DNA of 45,390 bases from JBBRBB01 sp038206235. GTDB taxonomy: Bacteria; Bacteroidota; Bacteroidia; Chitinophagales; Chitinophagaceae. The notes under the pieces were generated by a model. It saw nothing but the letters and a program-made list of their open reading frames with translations. It did not search any database and was not told where the DNA came from. The stretch covers positions 1-45,390 of the forward strand of contig JBBRBB010000031.1 in NCBI GenBank assembly GCA_038206235.1. The letters are read 5' to 3'. This document shows, in pieces, positions 33,519 through 41,557 of this stretch; position 1 is the stretch's first letter, and every line of letters begins with the position of its first letter. The position numbers and the translations under genes were made by a program.

Positions 33519-35372
33519 ATGAAGACAGATAAAAATACCGTGGTTGGTATTGTGTTGTTAGCAGTTTTATTTTTTTCTTTCTTTTGGTATACGAACAAAC
33601 AAAGTCAGGCTTATAGCGATTTTGAGAAAAGAAAGACAGATTCTTTAGCAAGAGTAAATTCCTCAAAGATTACACCAGTAGAAAAAGAAAAAGCTATTGG
33701 TGACTCTATACAAACCGACTCCATAGCAAAACAAAGCTCTGCAGGAAATTTTGCGAATGCCGCTTCTGCAACTGAGCAACTCACTACGCTTGAAAACGAA
33801 GTATTCAAAGTAACTTTTACTAATAAAGGCGGACGTGTGAAATATGCAGAGCTAAAAAATTATTTGTCGAATGATGGAAAGCCTGTAAGACTTGGCGGCG
33901 GCGCTTATGATAATATCGGTTACACTATTAATACATCGCCTAATAGTTCTGCAGGCACAAGCGAATTATTTTTTACTGCTTCAGCGCCGGTTAGAAAAAG
34001 TGATGGCAACCAGCTTATCATTTTTTCTCTTGAAAATGCAACAGGCTCTGCAGTTGTTCACCAATTTTTAATAAAGCCAAATGATTATAAAATTGCCTGG
34101 AACATTCTCTTAAGCGGCGCAGATAAATTACTCAGCAATAATACGCTGAACATGCAGTTTAGAGCTGCACCTGTGCTGCATGAATCTTCTGTTGAATATG
34201 AACGAAGAATGAGCAATGTATGTTTTTCGGTAAACAATGAATTTGATTACATATCTGCACACAACGATGAAAAGTTTGACCAGCCTGTGCAGTGGCTCAG
34301 TGCTGTGCAACAATTCTTTAATGTATCGGTGATTGCTAAAAATAATTTCAACAGCGGAACTGTACACTGGACCCGAAAAGAGGATAGTTCAAATATTATA
34401 GGAACTGTTGATGCCTCACTGCAAATAAAGACTCCGGTTTCTGCATCTGTAACTATTCCGCTTGAACTTTATTATGGGCCGAATGATTATAAGATATTGC
34501 AGACGGCGGCTCCTGAAATGGATAAAATAATTAACCTGGGAAGAGATTTTTATTCGTTTGTGCGCCCCATAAATAAATATATGGTAATGCCGGTGTTTAA
34601 TTTCTTTGCAAGCTTAGTAAGTATTTATGGTTGGGTAATTGCGCTTCTAACTATTTTTATTCGCTTAATAACATCGCCTTTAGTTTACAAAAGCTATCTC
34701 AGCGGCTCTAAAATGAAATTGTTGCGGCCTGAATTAGATACGCTGAGAAAAAAATATGGCAGCGACCAGCAGGCTTTCAGCATGGAGCAAATGAAGCTTT
34801 TCAAGGGAGCCGGTGTAAACCCGCTGGGAGGCTGTTTGCCATTGCTGCTGCAGATTCCTATTTTCTTTGCACTCTATAGTTTTTTTAATTCAAATATTGC
34901 TTTACGCAATCAGCCATTCTTATGGACGCACGACCTTTCTGCTTATGATATACTTGTAAAATTTCATACAAAAATTTTTATCATCGGCGACCACATAAGC
35001 TTATTCGCATTGCTTGCAGTGGTAACCAGTTTTCTCATTTCACTATACAACATGAACATGACGGCAACTGACCCTAATAATCCTGCGCTTAAATACATGC
35101 CGTATATTTATCCGGTATTCATGTTTATTATCTTCAATAATTTACCTGCTGCATTAAACTGGTATTACACGGTATCGAATGTAATTACCCTCGCCATACA
35201 GTTTGTAATTCAGCGCTACATTATTGACCACGATAAAATACTTGCGCAAATGGATGCAAAGCGAAAAGCTCCCAAAGCAAAAAGCAAGTGGCAGGAACGG
35301 TATGAGCAAATGATGGAGTCTCAGAAAAAAGTGCAGGGGATGAAGCAAAAAGCGCAGAACACAAAGAAATGA
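33519..35372 (+). CDS. yidC: Membrane protein insertase YidC
   Basis: 617 residues. An N-terminal membrane anchor (TVVGIVLLAVLFFSFFWYTN) is followed by a large periplasmic beta-sandwich domain (about 50-340; LENEVFKVTFTNKGGRVKYAELKNY). The conserved C-terminal core has five membrane segments (from about 355), including GWVIALLTIFIRLITSPLVYKSY with the groove Arg, GVNPLGGCLPLLLQIPIFFALYSFF, and YPVFMFIIFNNLPAALNWYYTVSNVITL. The C-terminus is a Lys-rich tail that contacts ribosomes. It inserts and folds inner-membrane proteins alone or with SecYEG. Full length for Bacteroidota. Preceded by a clear -7 promoter box. Confidence 0.97.
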   Translation: MKTDKNTVVGIVLLAVLFFSFFWYTNKQSQAYSDFEKRKTDSLARVNSSKITPVEKEKAIGDSIQTDSIAKQSSAGNFANAASATEQLTTLENEVFKVTFTNKGGRVKYAELKNYLSNDGKPVRLGGGAYDNIGYTINTSPNSSAGTSELFFTASAPVRKSDGNQLIIFSLENATGSAVVHQFLIKPNDYKIAWNILLSGADKLLSNNTLNMQFRAAPVLHESSVEYERRMSNVCFSVNNEFDYISAHNDEKFDQPVQWLSAVQQFFNVSVIAKNNFNSGTVHWTRKEDSSNIIGTVDASLQIKTPVSASVTIPLELYYGPNDYKILQTAAPEMDKIINLGRDFYSFVRPINKYMVMPVFNFFASLVSIYGWVIALLTIFIRLITSPLVYKSYLSGSKMKLLRPELDTLRKKYGSDQQAFSMEQMKLFKGAGVNPLGGCLPLLLQIPIFFALYSFFNSNIALRNQPFLWTHDLSAYDILVKFHTKIFIIGDHISLFALLAVVTSFLISLYNMNMTATDPNNPALKYMPYIYPVFMFIIFNNLPAALNWYYTVSNVITLAIQFVIQRYIIDHDKILAQMDAKRKAPKAKSKWQERYEQMMESQKKVQGMKQKAQNTKK

Positions 35373-35447
35373 TTTTATTTTTTTGTTGATACCAACTGCA
35401 TATTTTTAAAGTAAGAATTTATTTTTCATCCTTACTCATGTTTGAAT

Positions 35448-35585
35448 TTACGCATCAGTGATTTGCAAATGAGCAAATACTTTTTCATATCCATCCACAT
35501 TTTTTTCTTCTTCGGGATATAATTCTGCGAAAGTTAATTTAACGCTCAGCCAATTATTGCTGCTTATGATTTCTTTTAGTTTCAT
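35448..35585 (-). CDS. 45-residue fragment of an unidentified family
   Basis: An ORF too short for most gene finders: MKLKEIISSNNWLSVKLTFA, then ELYPEEEKNVDGYEKVFAHLQITDA. The amphipathic helix pattern and the LYPEEEKNVDGYEKVF motif look like the N-terminal end of a longer Bacteroidota protein (possibly DUF6557-like), cut short after ITDA. It lies 22 bp behind the decayed kinase-like gene on the same strand, so the two were probably co-transcribed. I would treat it as a remnant. Confidence 0.45.
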   Translation of the reverse strand: MKLKEIISSNNWLSVKLTFAELYPEEEKNVDGYEKVFAHLQITDA

Positions 35586-35607
35586 ATTTATTTAATGAAG
35601 TAATAAG

Positions 35608-36139
35608 TTATCCGTTCAAAAAGAACTCTCTGAATTTTCGAAGCTCGCCCATTTCAAGCTCAATATATTTTTCAAATAATTTCTCACCCACCTGCGATAG
35701 TAATGCTGAAATACCAACATCAATTAATCGCAATCCCTTCTCTGTAAGCAAAACATTATCGAATTTTTCACCGCCAATGCTTGAGGGTCTGCTAATATGC
35801 CTGTGCACAAAACCGTTATGATGCAAATGTTTCAATTCATCTTCAAAACATCGAGCCATAATTCTCTTTTTTCAATTTCATAACTGCGGTAATCAATGGG
35901 ATAGATTCTTTCCATCACCAGCATGTCCCATTGATGCTGCGCATCAAAATCGAGTCTTATAAATTTAACGACAAGGCTGTTTACTGCATTTGTGAATTTC
36001 ATTTTCTCTGCTTCGCTGCCAATGTCGCTTCTTGTATCACCGGAAAATATTTTTGCAGCCTCTTTTCATTTAACGCAATAACAGGGTTATTAGAACCGTA
36101 TGAAAGTTGCTTTGGATATTTTTTTGCATGAGGATAGAT
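35608..36139 (-). pseudogene. Decayed kinase-fold-like protein gene
   Basis: Three minus-strand frames must be joined. 36139 to about 36000 reads IYPHAKKYPKQLSYGSNNPV...QEATLAAKQ with no start codon. About 36000 to 35860 reads EAEKMKFTNAVNSLVVKFI...MERIYPIDYRSYEIEKREL. 35608-35859 reads EDELKHLHHNGFVHRHISRPS...GEKFDNVLLTEKGLRLIDVG. The last part resembles a protein-kinase catalytic loop and activation segment (FVHRHI in place of HRD, IDVG in place of DFG, NVLLT between). It belongs to a kinase-like family whose exact name I cannot give. Two frameshifts and a missing start make it non-functional. Confidence 0.7.
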
Positions 36140-36270
36140 TTATTCTTGTTTGCTAACTTATAAATTTACACACATCTTTTATAATGTTTAAGCTGCTCAC
36201 ATAATTACGAAATAGAAATTTTCAAAAAGCCCGGATATAAATCCCCATCTTAAATCTGCAATCCTAACTT

Positions 36271-36278
36271 TACTTTTG
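36271..36278 (+). promoter_or_regulatory. Bacteroidota -7 box TACTTTTG for tyrS
   Basis: A perfect TAnnTTTG match, 16 bp before the tyrS ATG, giving a very short leader. No -33 TTG stands out. Confidence 0.5.
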
Positions 36279-36294
36279 CCAAAATAGTTTTTGA

Positions 36295-37572
36295 ATGAAC
36301 CTAATTGAAGAATTAAAATGGCGCGGGCTGATACAAGATATTATGCCGGGAACGGAAGAACAGTTGAATAAAGAAATGACTTCAGCCTATATTGGATTTG
36401 ACCCAACTGCTGATAGCTTGCACATTGGCAGTCTTGTTCCTATTATTTTATTGGTGCATTTGCAAAAAGCAGGACACAAGCCTTATGCACTTGTTGGTGG
36501 TGCAACAGGCATGGTAGGAGACCCCAGCGGTAAAAATGAAGAAAGAAGTTTATTAAGTGAAGCTCTTCTCCGGCATAATTCTGAAGGCGTTAAAAAACAG
36601 CTCGAACAATTTTTAAATTTTGGTCCTTCATTGCCTAATGCTGCTGTCATGGTGAATAATTATGATTGGTTTAAAGATTTGAGTTTCCTTGATTTTATTC
36701 GTGATGTGGGCAAACACATCACCGTAAATTATATGATGGCAAAGGAGAGTGTGAAGCAGCGCATTGAAGGTGAAACCGGCATTAGCTTTACTGAATTTAC
36801 TTATCAACTGATACAAGGTTATGATTTTTACTGGCTATACGCGCATCACAACTGCAAAATACAAATGGGCGGCAGCGACCAGTGGGGAAATATTGTAACA
36901 GGCACAGAACTTATTCGGCGCAAAGCCGGCGGCGAAGCTTTTGCATTTACCTGCCCCTTGCTTACAAAAGCTGATGGAGGAAAATTTGGTAAAACAGAAA
37001 AAGGAAATGTATGGCTCGATACTAATAAAACTTCTGCTTACCAATTTTACCAGTTTTGGTTAAACGCCGCCGATGATGATGCAAAAAAGTGGATAAAAAT
37101 TTTTACCTTTTTATCACAGGAAGAGATAAATAATTTGATTGCAAAACATAATGAGAATGCAGCTTTCAGGGCGTTGCAAAAAGAACTGGCAAAATCAGTT
37201 ACCATTTTTGTGCATGGTGAAGAAGCCTGTAACAAAGCGACTGAAACAACAGAAAAATTATTTGCTAATCAAAATGAATCTGCCGAAGATTTAAGCGAAG
37301 AAGATTTGGAAAAGATGGAAGGCGTTGTAAAGTTTGATTATCCTCTATCAAAAATTAATCAGGGTATTGATGTAATTTCTTTTCTTGCTGAAAGCGGAAT
37401 CTTTCCCAGCAAAGGTGAAGCAAGAAAGATGCTGCAAAATGGCGGCATCAGCATAAACAGGAAGAAAGTTGACAGTTTACAGTTTATAGTTTACAGTTCT
37501 CAGTTATTGCACAATAAATATTTATTAATACAAAAAGGGAAGAAAAATTATTACCTGGTGAAAGTCGTTTGA
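36295..37572 (+). CDS. tyrS: Tyrosyl-tRNA synthetase
   Basis: A 425-residue class I aminoacyl-tRNA synthetase charging tRNA-Tyr. The HIGH-type motif is HIGS (43-46), tyrosine-pocket residues lie in YIGFDPTADS and GGSDQWGNI, and the KMSKS-type motif reads KFGKT. A C-terminal S4-like domain (about 355-425) ends in GKKNYYLVKVV. The S4 part between NRKKV and LLHNKYLL is encoded by an ACAGTTT/ATAGTTT word array (37470-37503: DSLQFIVYSSQ), unlike the rest of the gene, but length stays normal. Converges on the delta-60 gene with a 1-bp gap. Confidence 0.96.
   Translation: MNLIEELKWRGLIQDIMPGTEEQLNKEMTSAYIGFDPTADSLHIGSLVPIILLVHLQKAGHKPYALVGGATGMVGDPSGKNEERSLLSEALLRHNSEGVKKQLEQFLNFGPSLPNAAVMVNNYDWFKDLSFLDFIRDVGKHITVNYMMAKESVKQRIEGETGISFTEFTYQLIQGYDFYWLYAHHNCKIQMGGSDQWGNIVTGTELIRRKAGGEAFAFTCPLLTKADGGKFGKTEKGNVWLDTNKTSAYQFYQFWLNAADDDAKKWIKIFTFLSQEEINNLIAKHNENAAFRALQKELAKSVTIFVHGEEACNKATETTEKLFANQNESAEDLSEEDLEKMEGVVKFDYPLSKINQGIDVISFLAESGIFPSKGEARKMLQNGGISINRKKVDSLQFIVYSSQLLHNKYLLIQKGKKNYYLVKVV
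37470..37503. repeat. ACAGTTT word array inside tyrS
   Basis: The words ACAGTTT, ACAGTTT, ATAGTTT and ACAGTTC follow each other with 7-bp period in the coding sequence of the tyrS S4 domain. This type of array otherwise fills intergenic junctions in the window. Confidence 0.65.
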
Positions 37573-37573
37573 G

Positions 37574-38926
37574 CTATTGATTTGCTTCAACTGCAATCTT
37601 TATTTTTTTCGTTATCATTTGATTGAATGGTATAGAACCACTGCTCAAATATCTTACAACCGCAAACCCAACCTTTGCCGGGGCAAAATAAGAATCTCCT
37701 GCAACCACAATCTTTCCATCAGGCTGCAGTGCTACTGCATATCCATCATCGCTGCGTGTGCCGATTGCTGTGGTAACAACACCATTTGTGCCGAAAGTAT
37801 TATCTGCTTGTCCATTGCTGTTATATCTTACCACACCTATATCAGAAAACCGTCTTGCATTGATTGCTTGCCCTGCTAATATTATCTTTCCATCGGCTTG
37901 TATTACCATACCATTGCAGTAATCGCTTGATGCGCCTACACGTGTAGTTACTTTTCCGCCAATGCCAAAAGTAGTATCAAGTGTGCCATCAGAAAGATAA
38001 CGCATTGCGGCAAAGTCATCATCCAATCCACCATTATTCGAACTTCCCGCCACTACAATTTTTCCATCGGTTTGTAAAGCAATTGCACGGGCATTATCAT
38101 CGCCAACTCCAATGCGTGTTGTTACTTTACCATTAGTTCCAAAATTATTATCGAGACTTCCATTTGCTTTATATCTAACCACAGCAACATCATAATTTGA
38201 ACCATTATAAGCCGTGCCCGCCACAACTATTTTTCCATCCTGTTGCACGGCAACACCATAAGCTTCGCATGTATTACCGCCTACTAATGTTACAACTCCT
38301 CCTTTATATCCAAAGCTCATATCGCGGCTGCCATTGCTGTTATATCTCACAATGGCAAAATAAATTGTGAGACCATTTCTTTTATGCGTTTGACCTGCAA
38401 CAATAATTTTTCCATCAGTTTGTAAAGCCATTGCATAAGCAACATCATCCTCATAATCTTCATCACCCTTGTCGAAGTCAGTTGTTACTTTTCCATCGCT
38501 GCCAAAGGTTTTGTCAAGTGTGCCGTTGCTGTTATAGCGTGCGACTGCAAAATCGTAATCATTCAAACTTCTTGATTCACCGGCCACAATAATTTTTGCA
38601 TCGGGTTGTATAGCTATGGCTGTTATTTCATCTTCAAATCCATTGAAATCGGTAGTTACTTTTCCATCGCCTCCAAAACTATTATCAAGTGTGCCATCTG
38701 TGTTATAGCGTGCTAACGCAAAATCATTGCGGGTATTAGAACCCGGTGAAGTGCCTGCTGCTACAATCTTTCCATCCTGCTGCACAGCAACGGCAAATGC
38801 TGTTGCATCACTGCCAAAGTGTGTAACCACCGTACCACTGTGATTGAAGCTCGTATCAAGATTACCTGCCTGGCTTATAGCAATTATTGATGCGAATAAA
38901 AAAGAAATAAAAAACAAGATTTTCAT
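37574..38926 (-). CDS. Delta-60 repeat secreted protein
   Basis: About 450 residues from the ATG at 38926, which begins the signal peptide (MKILFFISFLFASIIAISQ). Starting at 38953 would put nine residues in front. It contains seven delta-60 repeats of about 55-58 residues with core pattern TLDxxFGxxGKVTT...AIALQTDGKIVVAG...DFAVVRYxxxG, a predicted beta-propeller. The C-terminus ends soon after the last repeat (SGSIPFNQMITKKIKIAVEANQ) with no recognisable T9SS sorting domain, so it may lack its original tail. Surface or periplasmic; function unknown. Confidence 0.85.
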   Translation of the reverse strand: MKILFFISFLFASIIAISQAGNLDTSFNHSGTVVTHFGSDATAFAVAVQQDGKIVAAGTSPGSNTRNDFALARYNTDGTLDNSFGGDGKVTTDFNGFEDEITAIAIQPDAKIIVAGESRSLNDYDFAVARYNSNGTLDKTFGSDGKVTTDFDKGDEDYEDDVAYAMALQTDGKIIVAGQTHKRNGLTIYFAIVRYNSNGSRDMSFGYKGGVVTLVGGNTCEAYGVAVQQDGKIVVAGTAYNGSNYDVAVVRYKANGSLDNNFGTNGKVTTRIGVGDDNARAIALQTDGKIVVAGSSNNGGLDDDFAAMRYLSDGTLDTTFGIGGKVTTRVGASSDYCNGMVIQADGKIILAGQAINARRFSDIGVVRYNSNGQADNTFGTNGVVTTAIGTRSDDGYAVALQPDGKIVVAGDSYFAPAKVGFAVVRYLSSGSIPFNQMITKKIKIAVEANQ

Positions 38927-38953
38927 ACCATGAATTTTGAAAAGCGAAATCAA

Positions 38954-39159
38954 AAATTATCATGAAAAATACCTCTCTGTTTTCGCAAGAAGGAATATTA
39001 TGGAAGTATTCCGTAAAAATAAAACTGTATTTCTAATGCGGGAGTTGCCTGCATATATTTTTTGTTCCAGTAAAGATGCTTTTAAAATATTTTATTAATA
39101 ACTACAATAAAATCGAACATGTAATCCAGCAGCATACAAAATTCATTGGCATAGGAGAA
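38954..39159. other. Spacer upstream of the delta-60 gene
   Basis: The gap 38927-39418 contains the promoter side of the delta-60 gene, REP-like R5 and an attC-like end near 39383. I see no gene in it. Confidence 0.4.
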
Positions 39160-39207
39160 GTTTGCAAGCATCATTCTGACAGCTTAGAATAGCCTGACTG
39201 TTATCGG
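39160..39207. repeat. Diverged REP-like unit R5
   Basis: Aligns over about 48 bp with R4: GTTTGCAAGCATCATTCTGA then CAGCTTAGAATAGCCTGACT then GTTATCGG. Stem pairing has largely decayed. Confidence 0.6.
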
Positions 39208-39382
39208 TTGAGTATTGCAGCAGTGAGGTATTTTATAATGTCCCGCATGGAACTGCAGCTTAGTTTTGTTTTAATAGTTGAAGTTAAGATTTATTGCTTG
39301 GCTTTATTCGTCAGCCGCAACTATTGCTGATAGCGATTTGCAGCCGATTGTTTCAATGTCCAGCCTTGCCGCAGAGGCGGGA

Positions 39383-39399
39383 CAACAATATTTTTGTTG
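39383..39399. other. attC-like 3' flank hairpin (site C)
   Basis: CAACAA, 5-nt spacer, TTGTTG. On the minus strand, starting 20 bp behind the HTH gene stop, it reads ACCCAACAAAAATATTGTTG, and the first seven bases fit the integron R'' box RYYYAAC. Similar to the start of site A (20121-20137). The far end of a full attC site is not clear. Confidence 0.35.
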
Positions 39400-39418
39400 G
39401 GTGTTCGGCAATTCCTTA

Positions 39419-39730
39419 CTATCTTAATGCGACTTTTTGTTTTGTCAATTCTACATTAAAATTCACTTTAGCATTAAGTGCTTTGAATACTTTTAAAATT
39501 GTGTCAAATCTTGCGTCTGTCAAACTGTTTTCAATTTTGGAAATTTGTGCTTTTTTAACTCCGACTAATTCGCCCAATTGCTCTTGTGTCAAGTTCCTTT
39601 CTTTACGAACCTGTTTTATTGTATGTCCTAATAAATCAAGTCGCAATTCATTTTCAAAATCATCCCTTTTTTTTGTTCCTTTTTTGCCAATATGTTTGTC
39701 GGTCAATTCTTCTAAAGTGTATGTTTTCAT
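39419..39730 (-). CDS. XRE-family HTH antitoxin (HigA-like)
   Basis: 103 residues. The helix-turn-helix (about 35-90) reads IKQVRKERNLTQEQLGELVGVKKAQISKIENSLTDARFDTILKVFKALN. The N-terminal arm (MKTYTLEELTDKHIGKKGTKKRDDFENEL) is the kind that wraps HigB toxins. It overlaps the upstream ORF by 4 bp (ATGA), as antitoxin genes behind higB do. It probably represses the operon and once neutralised the toxin whose N-terminal half is now missing. Followed by an attC-like hairpin. Confidence 0.88.
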   Translation of the reverse strand: MKTYTLEELTDKHIGKKGTKKRDDFENELRLDLLGHTIKQVRKERNLTQEQLGELVGVKKAQISKIENSLTDARFDTILKVFKALNAKVNFNVELTKQKVALR

Positions 39731-40065
39731 TGTTTAATATTTTTGTCGTTAAAGTATTTTAATCTTATTCTTTCGGCTTTGTCTATTTCATTTTTGGAAA
39801 TTTTATCAGTTTTCTTAATGAGTCCGTGAGTTGATATTACTATTGTATCTTCCTTATTTGTTTTGTCCCAAAAGGCTACCAGTCTGTAATAAGTCTTATA
39901 AATAGTCCAGATGATGATTCGGTCAAAGAGCGGGTCTCCTGAAGCCACGCCGTGATAGAAGGGTGCACCGCAATCATTAAGCGAAATGATTTTGTGTGCA
40001 GCAGATTGTGTTTTGGCTGCAACCAGTAATGTGCAGAAAAAAACAAGCAGTAAAGTTTGTTTCAT
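39727..40065 (-). CDS. Chimeric ORF: PhoD-like secreted N-terminus fused to the C-terminal half of a HigB-like toxin
   Basis: 112 residues. Residues 1-20 form a signal peptide (MKQTLLLVFFCTLLVAAKTQ). Residues 21-54 (APFYHGVASGDPLFDRIIIWT) match the start of PhoD-type alkaline phosphatases, which normally continue as RVTP. From about residue 55 the sequence becomes YKTYYRLVAFWDKTNKEDTIVISTHGLIKKTDKISKNEIDKAERIR, the second half of HigB/RelE-type toxins with the THGxxKKTxKxPxxEI block. The junction is near 39904. The toxin lacks its first about 50 residues and the phosphatase everything after its first strand. An in-frame deletion or recombination is the simplest origin. The following HTH gene overlaps by 4 bp and would now be driven by the phosphatase gene's promoter. 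Confidence 0.75.
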   Translation of the reverse strand: MKQTLLLVFFCTLLVAAKTQSAAHKIISLNDCGAPFYHGVASGDPLFDRIIIWTIYKTYYRLVAFWDKTNKEDTIVISTHGLIKKTDKISKNEIDKAERIRLKYFNDKNIKQ

Positions 40066-40153
40066 AAATATTAATTAAGTGGTGAATGTTTGCAAGATTA
40101 CTAAAGTATATTATCACAATATTAAAACATAGAAAAGAGAAGAATTTTTTTAT

Positions 40154-40461
40154 CCCCGTATGGCGCATAGGCGTTAAGTAAATTTTTATTTTGCTTGCCG
40201 GAAGTCCTGTCGGGACTTAATATTGGTAGAAAAATGAAGTTACCTGAATTCCTTCGTACCGTAGGTACGCGATATTCTAAAATGGTTATTAAGATTGCGT
40301 CCCGATTATCGGGACGGCACGCCCTTAACTTACTAATATTTATTTCTACCAATATTTTGTGCCTCCGGCACATGATCTTCATAGTGGCTGTAACCTATAT
40401 CCAGCTTTAGTTTCATTATATTTTTTCAAACCTTAACTTGACGCCTATGCGCATGACGGGG
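40154..40461. mobile_element. MITE-like element, copy 1 (308 bp)
   Basis: The ends are inverted repeats: CCCCGTATGGCGCATAGGCG at the left and, read inward from the right, CCCCGTCATGCGCATAGGCG, continuing in similarity for about 8 more bases. Inside are a 14-bp inverted repeat AATATTGGTAGAAA/TTTCTACCAATATT (40219-40232 and 40343-40356) and smaller hairpins (AGTCCTGTCGGGACT, CGTACCGTAGGTACG, GTCCCGATTATCGGGAC, GTGCCTCCGGCAC). A second copy in the same orientation is at 41558-41863. Short ORFs on both strands inside it have no coding character. No target duplication was seen. Confidence 0.8.
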
Positions 40462-40845
40462 CAGACTCTCCACAGGTCGCAGACTCTATGAGATGCTGCG
40501 CATAAGTCGAATATTATCAAGCGTAATAAAAAAGTTTTAGCTTAGTTGATGCTGTCAATCAACATTTGAAACCCAAAATATCTAAAGGGAAATTTTCCCA
40601 TTAAACTCTCACTTAACAATGTTCTAAAAGTAATAAATGTAACAGGCAAAGAAAGCAATCATGTTAGTTGGTTTCATAATAGCAACCACGAATTAAAGCG
40701 CCAACAATAATAAAAAAAGGAATTTTGTGCCTTCCCCAAAAATTTATTTTCAATATTTAATTATAATGTCTACCTTACGACCATTCCCGCTACCTTAAGT
40801 AAAACAAGCTTCGCTAACCAATTCATTATTTTTAAAACATTTAAA
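40462..40845. other. Spacer without a recognised gene
   Basis: 384 bp between the MITE-like element and the small coiled-coil gene. AT-rich, with two TACCTTA words (40771 and 40791 regions) close to the -7 box pattern just before the gene. Nothing else identified. Confidence 0.4.
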
Positions 40846-41061
40846 ATGACCATCAAACAATTGGGTGAAGATGTTACACGATTGCAGGCTGATATTAAAA
40901 TGCAGGAGGCGCTTTACAGGGAAGGCATTCACAGCAACAAAACATTTGAAGAATTAAAATACCTGAGAGTTAAAATTCGCCGGTTAAAGTCAGACATAGA
41001 AAGAGCAGTTGACATGCAAAACTTTTTGCAAACAGACAGCCATTCATCATCAGTTACTTAA
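40846..41061 (+). CDS. Small coiled-coil hypothetical protein
   Basis: 71 residues (MTIKQLGEDVTRLQADIKMQ to HSSSVT). Heptad-like Leu/Ile spacing over residues 5-60 and a high Lys/Glu/Arg content suggest a short helical or coiled-coil protein. Start ATG is preceded by an AT-rich leader with promoter-like TACCTTA words. No family known to me. It lies between two MITE-like elements. Confidence 0.5.
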   Translation: MTIKQLGEDVTRLQADIKMQEALYREGIHSNKTFEELKYLRVKIRRLKSDIERAVDMQNFLQTDSHSSSVT

Positions 41062-41224
41062 TAGCTCTATCTGCACATTTGCGACTTCATACATCTATAT
41101 CCGCAACATCACTGGCAATAATACATCACTGAAAAGATTCCACCTGTTTTCTAAAAACCCTTATCCAAAAAAATTGCAGGTGATGCCAGCACAGCTCAAC
41201 AAAGAAAAGATTTTGGAAAAGAAA

Positions 41225-41392
41225 TTATTTTTTTGCCCTGCCGATTAACCAAATGATGAGTGCTACAACTAACACCACAGCCAGCACGCCTACCCAAACA
41301 CCGGCTTTAAAAATGCCTCCGATTACTTCACAACCCGAAAGTGTGGTAAGCAAAAAAACAAATAATGCCGGAATGATGAATTGTTTTTTCAT
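41225..41392 (-). CDS. Small lipoprotein with one membrane helix
   Basis: A 55-residue ORF, too short for usual cut-offs. It begins with a lipoprotein signal MKKQFIIPALFVFLLTTLSG followed by Cys (lipobox LSGC). It continues as EVIGGIFKAGVWVGVLAVVL and ends with a second hydrophobic stretch VVALIIWLIGRAKK. Small lipoproteins with this GIFKAGVWxGV pattern are common in Bacteroidota genomes, where database names for them are unreliable. It should sit in the membrane with both a lipid anchor and a helix. A plus-strand ORF over the same bases (41253-41447) is only its shadow. Confidence 0.75.
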   Translation of the reverse strand: MKKQFIIPALFVFLLTTLSGCEVIGGIFKAGVWVGVLAVVLVVALIIWLIGRAKK

Positions 41393-41557
41393 AATAGAAG
41401 TTTTTTTAGTTTCATTAATTTTTATGAGGTTATTAACCAGTAATTAAAATATCGTGCCACCAGAAAGGTTGTCAAAGGAATATATAGTTTTAAATAAACA
41501 CTGACTGTTATTGTTGTTGAGAAAAAGAAGGTTAAAGGCCAATCATTGCAAGGACAA

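Noticed and set aside
35931..36131. 66-codon plus-strand ORF
   Set aside because: Antisense of the decayed kinase-like gene.
40122..40410. Overlapping ORFs of 71 and 86 codons on both strands inside the first MITE-like element
   Set aside because: They run through the palindromes, are not kept in copy 2 and have no domain or codon signal.
40600..40700. Plus-strand stretch NVLKVINVTGKESN resembling part of a T9SS tail
   Set aside because: No FPNP-like start or closing strands, and no upstream gene in frame.
41253..41447. 64-codon plus-strand ORF rich in Thr/Pro
   Set aside because: Antisense of the small lipoprotein, which has a lipobox and better start.
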